From assembly GCA_036524155.1 (NCBI GenBank), contig DATDCV010000376.1, positions 1 to 37,536 of the forward strand: a DNA stretch of 37,536 bases. Reading direction: 5' to 3'. Both the position numbers and the translations under genes were made by a program. Positions 10,296-20,400 of this stretch are shown in pieces (positions within the stretch are counted from its first letter, which is position 1; every line of letters starts with the position of its first letter). Origin of the DNA: DATDCV01 sp036524155 (GTDB lineage: Bacteria; Verrucomicrobiota; Verrucomicrobiia; Limisphaerales; UBA8199). A model generated the notes under the pieces. The model searched no databases and was not told the DNA's origin. It worked only from the letters and a program-made list of their open reading frames with translations.

Positions 10296-13200
10296 ATGAA
10301 AACCGAGGAAACCTCTCGAAAATGGCGGCGGGGCGCCAGGTGGCGATTGCTATTTCTGGCGGCACTGGCAACGGCGCCAGTCGCCCAGTCGCGAGTTCAG
10401 GCAGCCAGTGTGAACCTTGGCCTCTCGGATTACCGGAATGTCGCGTACCACCCGGCGCCGGCCGTGCCGGGGGTGACACTCACAGGAACAAACCTCGCCG
10501 TCTCGATCTTTGGCGGGAACATCGGACCGACCGGTGTCGCCTCAACGCCGAATGACGGAAACCTCTACCTTACGAGAGTCTCCTTTGGCCAGCCAGCGGC
10601 CGGCGACGTTTTCAAGGTGCCGGACTTTCAGGTGGGCCAGGAAATCACCGTGCCTCCAGGCGCCAGCCTGGCGTTCGCTCCGGAGTTTGACCCGAGCGCC
10701 AAGTTCTTCTATGTCGCGTCAGCCCAAAAGCTCTTCGCCAATGAGGCCGGCTTCGCGACGGTGATCTGGAAGAACGCCTCGGGTGTTCCGGTGGTTACTA
10801 ACCGCTACTTTATTTCCGGCATGCCCGTTAAAGAGCCGATGGCGATCTATTGGACGGAGGACAACTCCGGCGTGCCTACTGGGGCGCCCACAGTTGACTT
10901 CAGCACCGGCCCCGGAGTGGTCGTGCACCCAAATTCTGCTATTCCTAATCCCACTGCGGTATGGCTGGCCGGCAACCAGCTCCACGCGACAAATTACGAA
11001 GGCACAATCATCCTCGAATACACCAACCGCGCTACCGGCGCCTTTATGGGCATCGAACTCGTGGAGATCCGGCAGTTTCAAGCGGACCAGGTCACCCAGG
11101 CCGGGATCGGCGCTTTCCTGGCTCCGAACGCGACCGTGACGAACACCGCCAGGCCCTATGTCTCGCGTGGTCTCTCCGCCAGTCCACCTTATGCGTATCA
11201 AATCGGCTACGGCCCGTTGGACGGCCAGGTCTTTGCGGTTCGCCCCACTAGTGCGGACGATCAGATCGAGGTCTTTTGGAGACGCTGGGGCTTGCAGAAC
11301 CTCGTTTGGCCTTATGAAATGCACCGCTATACGGCTGTGTGGCCCGCGAATTTTGAGGAACTGGCCAGGCGCATTTACATCACTCACGACGCGGTGGGTT
11401 CGGTGACCAAGGCGCCGTTTGTGAAGATGCCCGAGCCGCCGATCAATGTCCGGATCCATTACAACACCAACATCACCCCGGCCTACATGTCAATGGAACC
11501 GGCCAGCCGCAATCTCATGGCGTCGAACCTGACTGGCCGGGTGCTCATCCAGTATGACACGTTCCCTCAGACCAACGTCTTTGCTCTCCAGCTTGTGGAT
11601 GTGCGCCCTTACATGCCTGATTTCCTGACGGACGACTTCATCGGCGCGCAGTTACTACCCAATGCTACGCCGTCCGACAAAACCACCAATATCGTCTCGC
11701 GCGGACTGGCTCCGGACAATTACGCATACCAACACACGGTGGAAGGCCGGATGTACAGCGACGTGTTCGCGGTCCGCCGGACTACGAGCGACACCCAGAT
11801 CGAGGTGTTTTTCATGCGTTTAGGAGTGCTCAATGTCGCCTGGCCCTATGAAATGCATCGTTACCGGGCTGATTGGCCGGTCAACGACCCGGCCAGGTAT
11901 AACCGCTATGTCCGTGCCAGTTCCGCTCCGCAAGGACCGGTCGTTGACCTTCCGCCAGAGTACTCGGGGACGCTTATGTCCTTCCAGGAACCGGCCAGTC
12001 ACGCCCAACAGGTTTCCAACAACCGCTTTTGGACCACCAGCCCTGGCTGGTCGCTGCTCAAATATGCGCCCTCCAATATCGTTATGTTCCAGGTCGTGCG
12101 GACGGTGTGGCATGATGACGGCGCCTTTTTCAACCTCAGCCAACTCCCCAGGGATATAGGCGGCGAGATCACCGACCCTTATCACCAGGGACCGCGGCCG
12201 GGCTACATTTATCTCCCCTACGGTGACCGCTACGACTGGGAGATCTATGATGGAACCACGAATGACCCGCCGGCGTTTCAGACTGGCCAGATCTTCGCCG
12301 TCAACAAGGGCCCGCTCGAGGTCTGGTGGTATAATATGAACCAGGGGGTCCAGTGGCCTTCGCTGGTGAAACGATACATCGCCGACTGGCCTGGCGTGGT
12401 CAGCGACAAGATCATTATTGCCAGCCAGCGCGGAACCGGCGGCATCGACGGTGACACCTACCGGAACTTCCGTTTCTATTATCAGAACGACCCGGCGTTG
12501 CCTGGTTTCAACCCCAACGACGAGCATGCCTTGATGCAACTGGTCGACAACGGCATGGGCATCTTCGCTTTGCGCAGTGACTTGGGAACGCCGTCGACTT
12601 CCGAGCCGTTCGTCCTGATGAAGTACCGCGATGCAATTGACCGCTGGCACTACCGGCTCTATCGGGTCTTAGCCGAGGAAGCCCCGTATTTCTTCCAATA
12701 TTCCGGCGAGGCGGGAAAGCTGATTCAACCGCCTTTCCCGCTGAGCACATTGGCCCCATTGTGCGAGGAGAACGCCGGCGTTTCCGGGCCGTACTGGCGC
12801 GACCGCAACCTGGACTACTGGGCGAAATCAGCCGGCAACAATGGCGGAACGGCCGGCATCGTCATGCGCTACTTCTACCCGGTGCAGCCCGGCTTCTTCT
12901 TCCCCGGTGCGAGCCCTCCCGGCTTGGGAGCACACGTTCCGTGGCTGGACCTTTATGCCGGCTCCCCGACAGTGCCCGTGAACATCAACTATACTGTTTC
13001 CTGGCCTGCGGACACGCCCGAATTGCGCGTGGGCGAGTCGTTGGTGAAGGCGAAACGGGGTCTCCCCGACATCGCCCTGCAACCGAGTGTGCAAATCATC
13101 TATCAGCAGTCGGTTGCTCAGGGCGGAGGCAGTAGTGTGAAGCTAATCGACCCAACACTTATTCGCGAGGCCAACCTGGCCCAGCTTCCCCCGGAAATCC

Positions 13201-16200
13201 GCACCGCCAATCGGGCCGGTAAGCTCTACTTCATCGACCTTCCTCCCAATTTGCGTTCCCGCGTTTGGTATGAGGGCTCGCCGACGTTTAAGCTGCGTCT
13301 AACCGGAGAATTTCGCGAAACCACCGGCATCGAGGAACCCCAGGGGTATCTGTTGTTGAATGTGCTCACCGACCGCGATTACGACTCGCTGATCGCGCTC
13401 AGCATGAATGGCACGTTCCGCACTGCGGTTGGTCAGCTCAAGGCGGTTGCCGCTAACGTTTGGGAGGTCGCTCCCAATCAGCCGTTCAACCAACCGCTGG
13501 CGCTCACCGCTGGGCTGGCAACCGGAGTTGGATACGTCACGCTGGCCTTGAACAACAACTACACCAACCCTATCCCTACCGGCCCCGTTAGCCTGCAGAT
13601 CATCAAGGTCTCCTGTCCGCTGTACAAGGGCGAGCTGAAGGTGTTGTTTTCGGAGAATCCCTTTGACGAGAAGATAACGTTGCGGCACAGCGGCGATTTT
13701 GCCGGCAAGGCAGATAACTATATTTTCGAATGGCGCACACTGCCGCCGGGGACAGACGGACTGCCGCAGACAGGTGTGGCGCCGGAGAATTGGCTCTTCT
13801 ACAATCCCACACCCGCCAACGGGACTGGCGCCCTTGACATCACCATTGAAGGGCCCGGGTTGTTCACCCTGAGCGACAATTACTTCCTCTGCCGTTACAG
13901 GCCGGCCGCCAGTGGTCCTTGCGGCACGGGATGGAGCGCCTGGACCGAGCCTCAATTGGCGGAGGGCTGGATCAAGCGTGTGCTGGCGGGCATCAACCCG
14001 TTCGAGCAGCGGTTCCGGGACTATGAGAACTCCACGGTCAACACGATCGTCAATATGATCAGCCAGGCCGGCCCGCGCTGGTCGGGAAATGTGCCGCTCG
14101 ATCCCCAGGCCGCTAACAGCCTTGGCCTGATCGAGATCTATGAAACTGTTTTGAACCGCGGCATCGACCTGAGCATTGAGGGTTTGCCCCCCGTCAACTA
14201 CCCGCCGGCCAACGATGCTTTGTTGCTGGTGGCGGGGCGGATTTCGGATCTCTACATGCTGCTGGGAAACGAAGCCTACGCGGACGCGGCCGACCCGACC
14301 ATCGGCTTCGGAACTTCGGATCCAACCTATGGCTCGGAGGCATCGTCGATTCATTGCTTCCAGAACCAGACGGCTTCGCTTCTCGAAGAAGAGCTCGATT
14401 TGCTGCGCGGGCGCGACGATCGCTTGCTACCGGGCGTGAAAGTCTACCCGTACTACAACCGGCTGGTCTGGAATTTCACCGGCGACATCAACGGCGGGGA
14501 AGTCGCCTACAACCTCAACTACGACATTCGTGATGTAAACGGCGATGGCACGATTGACGAAGCCGACGCGCAGAAGATCTATCCTCAAGGCCACGGAGAC
14601 GCCTGGGGGCATTATCTCTCTGCCATCAAAGGTTACTACCGTCTGCTTCGGAACACTAACTTCACCTGGGTGCCGCGCATCGAGGCCGTTCTGGTCGGCG
14701 GCATGCCTGTGTCCGTGGACTTCTACGACGAACGCAAGTTTGCGAAGGCGGCGGCCGCCCGGGCTCGGACGGGTGCCGAAATCGTCAACCAGACCTATCG
14801 CTCGTTTTACACCGAAAGCCCGAGTGGTCAGTGGCAGGGCTACCAGGACTCGAACACGAACCGTGCCTGGGGTATGGCTGAGTGGGGCAGCCGTGCTGGC
14901 CAGGGCGCCTTCTTCGACTGGGTCGTAGCTAATGCAGTCCTGCCCGAAGTCAGCACCAACACCGGGATTCAGAAAGTCGATCGCACCAGCGTCACCGAGT
15001 TGCGTGACATCGGCGCCGCTTTCCAGGATATCCAGGAGCAGGTGGACAAGGCGGATATGGGACTGAATCCTCTTGGACTCGTGCGAAACGTCGTGCCGTT
15101 CGACATCAGTCCGACTGACATCGACGCGGGCAAGACACATTTCGAACAGATCTACGATCGCGCGGTAAAAGGCCTCAATAATGCGATCGCCGTGTTCAAT
15201 CACGCCAACAATTCCACGCAGATTCTCCGGCGCCAGGCGGACAGCATCGCCGAGTTTCAGAAAAATGTCACCGATCGAGAGGCGGACTTTAAGAATCGGT
15301 TGATCGAAATCTTCGGCTATCCATATCCCGAAGACATCGGCGCTTCCGGCACCTACCCGACCGGCTACGAGGGGCCGGATTTGTACCACTTCAGCTATGT
15401 TGATTCGCGTGAATGGACCGCCCAGGTTTCCCAACCTACGCGCATGGTCGCTGTGCTGCTCTCCGATCCGATTGTTGGTGCCGACGGCAGCGTGACCGCC
15501 GCCCCGAAACAGGTGTTCTTCAATGTGGCGGAAAATACGCGCGAGTTTGTGAAGCCCACCTCCTGGACCACCCGCCGCGCGCCGGGCGAAATCCAGCGGA
15601 GCCTGGGCGATCTCATCTTGAGCCGGCTGCGCCTCGAAAAGGCGCTGGTTGAGTACGACAATCTGATGTCGCAGATCCAGGACCAGGCCGATTTGCTCGC
15701 GGCAACTTACGCCATCAACGCGAATGAGATCGCGGTGTTGAATGAGAGCCGAGCCACACAGCAATCCCTTAACTCGCAGATCTATGACTGCCGGAATCTG
15801 CAATTCTATTGCCGTGGCTACGCCCGCGCCCAACTTGCTATGGCCTCTGCCATCGCGGAATTCATGCCCCTGACCGTTGGGGTGGCAATGGATGCTACCT
15901 CGGTGGTGCGCGGCGGTGCTCTGTTGTCGGGTTCAGTGATGGCCGCGATCTTTGAGACTTCGGCCGACTCCGCGGGTCTCGACGAGTTGGACTATCAACA
16001 GGCGAAAGAGATCGCACAGGCTGATACCAATCTCCGCTTGACGACCCTTCGCCAGGAACAGGCGGTGCTACAGCAGATTGCCTTGCTCCAACAGTTGGTC
16101 CGCCAGGAGGCCTCCCTCCGGCTTGAATTGTACAACACTGTTGAGGCGAGCCAGCAGGCAGCCGGTAACTACCGCGCCGCTCTAACGCGCGGGCAGCGGC

Positions 16201-17384
16201 TGTTGGAAGACCGGCTCCGTTTCCGCCAGCAGACCGCCGCCCAGGTCCAGGCGTACCGTTACAAAGACATGGCCTTTCGGATCTTCCGAAATGACGCCTT
16301 GCAGAAATATCGTGCGCAGTTTGACCTCGCGGCGATGTATGTGTTCCTCGCCGCCAAGGCCTACGACTTCGAGACCAACCTGCGGGAAGGCGACTCCCGG
16401 AAACCGGGCGCCGATTTTATTAATAACGTGGTTCGATCGAGGACTATCGGACTTATTCAGGGCGGCCAGCCCATGACGGGCACAGGCTCGGGCGACGCCG
16501 GCTTGGCCGATCCTATGGCGCGAATGTTCCTTAATTGGGACCTCGTGCTGAAGACCCAACTGGGTTTCAACAACCCGGACACCGAGACCGGGCGCTTCTC
16601 CTTGCGGCAGGAACTTTTCCGCGTGCAAACGAACGCCACCAGCCGCCTGGCGAGCAGCACTTGGCGCGAGGTCCTGACCCGCTCGATCGTCTCCAATCTT
16701 TTCGATATCCCCGAGTTCCAGCGCTACTGTATTCCCTTTAGCCCCAGCCTGCCGCAGGAGCCTGGAGTCGTAATCCGCTTCGGATCAACGATTAATTTCG
16801 GTGAGAACTTCTTCGGTTGGCCGGCCGGCGGTGGCGATAATAGCTACGATTCGTCTCATTTCGCCACCAAGGTTCGCTCTGTCGGTGTCTGGTTTGCCAA
16901 TTATAACAACCTGGGCAGCGGCATGATTAACACACCGCGCGTTTACCTCGTTCCGGTCGGCAGCGATGTGATGCGGTCGCCCACGGGCAACCAGGGCGTC
17001 ACGCGCGAGTGGAAGATCATGGACCAACTGCTGCCCGTGCCGTTCCCGCTCAGCTCGACCGACCTGAACAATCCCGGTTGGATCCCGCTCAATGACTCGC
17101 TGATAGGCACTCTGGGCGAGATTCGGAAGTTCGCCAGCTTCCGCGCCTACCACGATAGCGGCAGCTTCACTCCAGCCGAAACCATTAACAACTCGCGGCT
17201 CATCGGCCGGTCAGTCTGGAATACGGACTGGTTGCTCATCATTCCCGCGGGGACGCTGCACTCCGATCGCGCTGAAGGGCTCCAACGGTTCATCAATGGC
17301 AGCCTGGTTAACGGCGTGCGCGATGGCAACGGCGTCACTGACATCAAGATCTTCTTTCAGACGTATTCGTACGCGGGGAATTAG
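10296..17384 (+). CDS. Very large secreted protein; divergent TcA-like (Tc toxin A subunit) candidate
   Basis: A 2362-residue protein with an N-terminal basic-plus-hydrophobic export signal (RRGARWRLLFLAALATAPVA) and a Shine-Dalgarno GGGAGA (10282-10287). Residues ~40-900 are beta-rich with at least three repeats of ~170 residues centred on IEVFW...WPYEMHRYTAVWP (~323), IEVFF...WPYEMHRYRADWP (~498) and LEVWW...WPSLVKRYIADWP (~671). A calcium-loop motif DVNGDGTIDEADA lies at ~1415. Residues ~1590-1650 contain GKTHFEQIYDRAVKGLNNAI. From ~1786 to 2030 it is a long helical, coiled-coil region interrupted by a hydrophobic segment (~1846-1890) and ending in LAAMYVFLAAKAYDFETNL; the last ~170 residues are a beta domain ending VTDIKIFFQTYSYAG. 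Size, order and the helical-hairpin/C-terminal beta layout resemble TcA of Photorhabdus, whose C terminus binds TcB. Two TcB-TcC-like genes follow, which supports this. No direct alignment was possible; the function is an inference. Confidence 0.55.
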   Translation: MKTEETSRKWRRGARWRLLFLAALATAPVAQSRVQAASVNLGLSDYRNVAYHPAPAVPGVTLTGTNLAVSIFGGNIGPTGVASTPNDGNLYLTRVSFGQPAAGDVFKVPDFQVGQEITVPPGASLAFAPEFDPSAKFFYVASAQKLFANEAGFATVIWKNASGVPVVTNRYFISGMPVKEPMAIYWTEDNSGVPTGAPTVDFSTGPGVVVHPNSAIPNPTAVWLAGNQLHATNYEGTIILEYTNRATGAFMGIELVEIRQFQADQVTQAGIGAFLAPNATVTNTARPYVSRGLSASPPYAYQIGYGPLDGQVFAVRPTSADDQIEVFWRRWGLQNLVWPYEMHRYTAVWPANFEELARRIYITHDAVGSVTKAPFVKMPEPPINVRIHYNTNITPAYMSMEPASRNLMASNLTGRVLIQYDTFPQTNVFALQLVDVRPYMPDFLTDDFIGAQLLPNATPSDKTTNIVSRGLAPDNYAYQHTVEGRMYSDVFAVRRTTSDTQIEVFFMRLGVLNVAWPYEMHRYRADWPVNDPARYNRYVRASSAPQGPVVDLPPEYSGTLMSFQEPASHAQQVSNNRFWTTSPGWSLLKYAPSNIVMFQVVRTVWHDDGAFFNLSQLPRDIGGEITDPYHQGPRPGYIYLPYGDRYDWEIYDGTTNDPPAFQTGQIFAVNKGPLEVWWYNMNQGVQWPSLVKRYIADWPGVVSDKIIIASQRGTGGIDGDTYRNFRFYYQNDPALPGFNPNDEHALMQLVDNGMGIFALRSDLGTPSTSEPFVLMKYRDAIDRWHYRLYRVLAEEAPYFFQYSGEAGKLIQPPFPLSTLAPLCEENAGVSGPYWRDRNLDYWAKSAGNNGGTAGIVMRYFYPVQPGFFFPGASPPGLGAHVPWLDLYAGSPTVPVNINYTVSWPADTPELRVGESLVKAKRGLPDIALQPSVQIIYQQSVAQGGGSSVKLIDPTLIREANLAQLPPEIRTANRAGKLYFIDLPPNLRSRVWYEGSPTFKLRLTGEFRETTGIEEPQGYLLLNVLTDRDYDSLIALSMNGTFRTAVGQLKAVAANVWEVAPNQPFNQPLALTAGLATGVGYVTLALNNNYTNPIPTGPVSLQIIKVSCPLYKGELKVLFSENPFDEKITLRHSGDFAGKADNYIFEWRTLPPGTDGLPQTGVAPENWLFYNPTPANGTGALDITIEGPGLFTLSDNYFLCRYRPAASGPCGTGWSAWTEPQLAEGWIKRVLAGINPFEQRFRDYENSTVNTIVNMISQAGPRWSGNVPLDPQAANSLGLIEIYETVLNRGIDLSIEGLPPVNYPPANDALLLVAGRISDLYMLLGNEAYADAADPTIGFGTSDPTYGSEASSIHCFQNQTASLLEEELDLLRGRDDRLLPGVKVYPYYNRLVWNFTGDINGGEVAYNLNYDIRDVNGDGTIDEADAQKIYPQGHGDAWGHYLSAIKGYYRLLRNTNFTWVPRIEAVLVGGMPVSVDFYDERKFAKAAAARARTGAEIVNQTYRSFYTESPSGQWQGYQDSNTNRAWGMAEWGSRAGQGAFFDWVVANAVLPEVSTNTGIQKVDRTSVTELRDIGAAFQDIQEQVDKADMGLNPLGLVRNVVPFDISPTDIDAGKTHFEQIYDRAVKGLNNAIAVFNHANNSTQILRRQADSIAEFQKNVTDREADFKNRLIEIFGYPYPEDIGASGTYPTGYEGPDLYHFSYVDSREWTAQVSQPTRMVAVLLSDPIVGADGSVTAAPKQVFFNVAENTREFVKPTSWTTRRAPGEIQRSLGDLILSRLRLEKALVEYDNLMSQIQDQADLLAATYAINANEIAVLNESRATQQSLNSQIYDCRNLQFYCRGYARAQLAMASAIAEFMPLTVGVAMDATSVVRGGALLSGSVMAAIFETSADSAGLDELDYQQAKEIAQADTNLRLTTLRQEQAVLQQIALLQQLVRQEASLRLELYNTVEASQQAAGNYRAALTRGQRLLEDRLRFRQQTAAQVQAYRYKDMAFRIFRNDALQKYRAQFDLAAMYVFLAAKAYDFETNLREGDSRKPGADFINNVVRSRTIGLIQGGQPMTGTGSGDAGLADPMARMFLNWDLVLKTQLGFNNPDTETGRFSLRQELFRVQTNATSRLASSTWREVLTRSIVSNLFDIPEFQRYCIPFSPSLPQEPGVVIRFGSTINFGENFFGWPAGGGDNSYDSSHFATKVRSVGVWFANYNNLGSGMINTPRVYLVPVGSDVMRSPTGNQGVTREWKIMDQLLPVPFPLSSTDLNNPGWIPLNDSLIGTLGEIRKFASFRAYHDSGSFTPAETINNSRLIGRSVWNTDWLLIIPAGTLHSDRAEGLQRFINGSLVNGVRDGNGVTDIKIFFQTYSYAGN

Positions 17385-17387
17385 CCG

Positions 17388-17457
17388 GCGTTGAAGCCTG
17401 AAACCGTGGGAGCGTAAAAGCGTCAAGGCGTTGAAGCGATAAATCGTTGAAGCGTGG
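17388..17457. repeat. Degenerate GCGTTGAAG repeat tract
   Basis: The 115-base gap between the two large genes holds imperfect copies of a short unit: GCGTTGAAG at 17388-17396, and further GCGT(T/C)AAG, GCGTTGAAGCG and CGTTGAAGCG copies up to 17457. The same unit recurs upstream of the esterase at 32637-32667. It appears to be a genome-dispersed simple repeat. No promoter was recognised here. Confidence 0.5.
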
Positions 17458-17499
17458 CAAGTGACGCGCATTACATGGGTGGCCGGATGTTGAAAAACG

Positions 17500-20400
17500 A
17501 TGAGTTTAGCTGCCACATGTGAGAGTTCGAGGAGGCATCCTCTCCAGCCGCGCGTCTCCGCCGGGCGTGGGGTGAAAGGGCTGCTTGCCCTCGGCATCGC
17601 ATGGGTGTCCTTTTCGCCGGGATTCCTTGGCCCGGCCGTGGCACTGGCCGCTGACAAAAACGGTGTCTCGCCAAACACAATATCTTTGCCGAAGGGGCCA
17701 GGGTCAATTGAGGGATTGGGGGAGTCCTTTCAGCCGGCGCTCAACACGGGAACCGCCAAGTACAGCGTGGCGCTGAAGCTGCCGCCGGGCACTGCCGGCC
17801 ATGCCCCGTCCCTCAGTCTGAACTATGAGGCTGGCGCAGCTAACGGACCGTTCGGGTATGGCTGGCTGATTGGTGTCGGATCGGTGCAACGAAAGACCGA
17901 CCGGGGAATTCCCACCTACGGCGAGAACGTTGGGTTTCCGCGTCCGGACAGTTACCTGGACAGCAATCGGGAGGAACTGGTACCGCAGGCTGATGGTTAT
18001 TGGTTCTGCAAAAATGAAGGGGCTTTCGTTCGCTACCGCCAGTTGAGCAGCTATTGGGAAGCGACGCTACCAAACGGTACTCGCCAGGAATTTGGACGGA
18101 CGACAAATGCTTGCATCCTGGATCCAGTTACAGGTCACGTTTTCTCATGGTTGCTGGAGAAAGAAACCGACACCCATGGCAGCGTGATTGTCTATAGTTA
18201 CGCTGCCTATCCGGGCCTTCAAAATGTCAACCAGAAATACCTGGCCAGCATCTCCTATGGCCCGGGCGCTCCTCCTTGGGAGAACTTTCACTTTGTCACG
18301 TTCAGCTATGAAGACCGACCTGATTGGTTTGAGGATTGCCGGGCCGGCTTCGTCGTGCGGACCGGCAAGCGTCTGAAGCGGATCTTCGTGGGCACCCAGG
18401 GCCCGACGCTGGCGGGCCATCAACAGGGAGATTTCAACGGTGACGGGATCGCGGACAACCTGAACCGTATCTATGAGCTGAAATACTCAGAGTACGCCGG
18501 GACGAACTCGCACTGGTCGCTGCTGGCCAGCATTCGGCTGATTGGAGCCGACGGAACAACTTCGCTGCCGCCTGCGAGTTTTGGTTATGTTGTGTGTGAT
18601 CCCCCGGACCTTCTTTCCGCCGCAGGCAAAGAAATTGGTGCCGCAAACGAGCCAGCCTTGGTCATGGACAATGAATTGGCCGAGTTGGCCGATCTGAACG
18701 GCGACGGGCTGCCCGACATCCTGCGGACCGGCGGCGCCGCTCACCAGGCGTGCCTCAATCTCGGTGAAACGCTGGACCAGGGACAACGGGTGATCCGTTG
18801 GGCCTCGCCGCTGCAAATGGATTCGCTCTCAGGCGACCCGTTCAACTTCTCTCTCGATGAAGCCGCGACGCACCTGGCGGACATGGACGGAGACGGAGTG
18901 TCGGACCTGGTGCATAAAGCAGCGGACGGTTCGGTCTTTTATTTCCCAAACAAGAGCCGCGTCGGCTGGGGCGAGCGCAGCCCCATGTCCGCGGGCGACT
19001 TCCTGCCGCCTGCTCCTTTCGGCGTAGCAGATGTTCGCACCGCCGACATCGACTTCGACAAGCGCATGGACCTGATCCGGGGTGACGGAATCCAATACCA
19101 GATCTGGTTTAATCTCGGCGGAAATCAATACTCCGAACGCGTCACAGTTATGCCAGACACGGTCTTTGATTTCTCACAGCCTGCCGTCCAAATTGCGGAC
19201 TTGAACGGGGACCGCGTGCCGGATATCGCGAGGATTCGGCCTGCGAGCGTAGAAGTCACTGCGGGGTTGGGCTATGGGCACTTTGCCGGGCTTGTGAGTA
19301 TAACCATCCCTGACGGCCCTCTGGATGATGCGCAGGTCCAAAAGGCCAAGCTGACGGATATCAATGGCGACGGGTTGGCTGATCTGGTGCTGGAACGCGC
19401 GGCTCCCGGCGAGCTCTGGTATTGGCTCAGCCTGGGCAACTACACGTTGAGCGGCCGTAAGACCATCGCCGGCATGCCGACCGGGATCGGGCTCAATACT
19501 GCGATCCGTTGGGCAGACCTGAACGGGAACGGGACCACCGATCTCATCTATGCGGATCAGTACTCGACGCCGCGTCTGCGCACGGTGGACATCGGTGAGA
19601 TCCTGGGCTCGGCCCCGGCGCCGAATATGCTGGTGGCGATTTCCAATGGTATTGGGCGAGTGACGCTGATCGGCTACGAACCTTCCACGAAGTTCGCGCT
19701 GGATGACGCCGGCGCGGGGCAGCCGTGGCCTGACCCGATGCCGTTCCCTGTCACCGTGGTTAGCGCAGTCACCAACGGCGATTCAATGGGGCATTGGTAT
19801 GTGAGTAACTATCGTTACCACGACGGCTATTACGACCCGGACGAAAAGCAGTTTCGCGGTTTTGGTTGCGCAGAGCAGACGGAGGTCGGCGACGATACAG
19901 CGCCCACGCTCGTGACTCGCTCCTACTTCGACACCGGCCGGTATCACGAGGCCCTGAAAGGCCGGCTGCTCCGGGTAATGGCACAGCAGGAGGACGGCGC
20001 GGTATTCTGGGATGAAACCACGACTTGGACCGCTCCGCCCCGGGTGCTCTTTACTGGAACAAACGGAACCAATGTCACCTTTGTTCATCCAGTCGCCACA
20101 ACGCGGGCGATAAAGGAACTGGGGCGCGGAACCGAGAAACGACTCGAAGCGGAATATTCCTATGACCAATTCGGCAACGTCACCACCAACGCAAACTATG
20201 GCATCGTGCAAAGCGGCGACCGTCTGGCTGCCGGAGACGAGCGCATAACGGTTACGGAATATGCGATCAACACCAACGCGTGGCTCCTACGATGCGTGTC
20301 GCGTCAGAAGATTTTGAACGGCCAGGGAGCCACCATTTCACGTCAGGACTCTTTCTACGATGATGAGACTTTTTCCGCAGAAAACTGGGGCAGCGTGAGC

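Noticed and set aside
14427..15833. A 468-codon minus-strand frame inside the TcA-like gene
   Set aside because: Antisense shadow; the plus-strand protein continues uninterrupted with coherent helical content.
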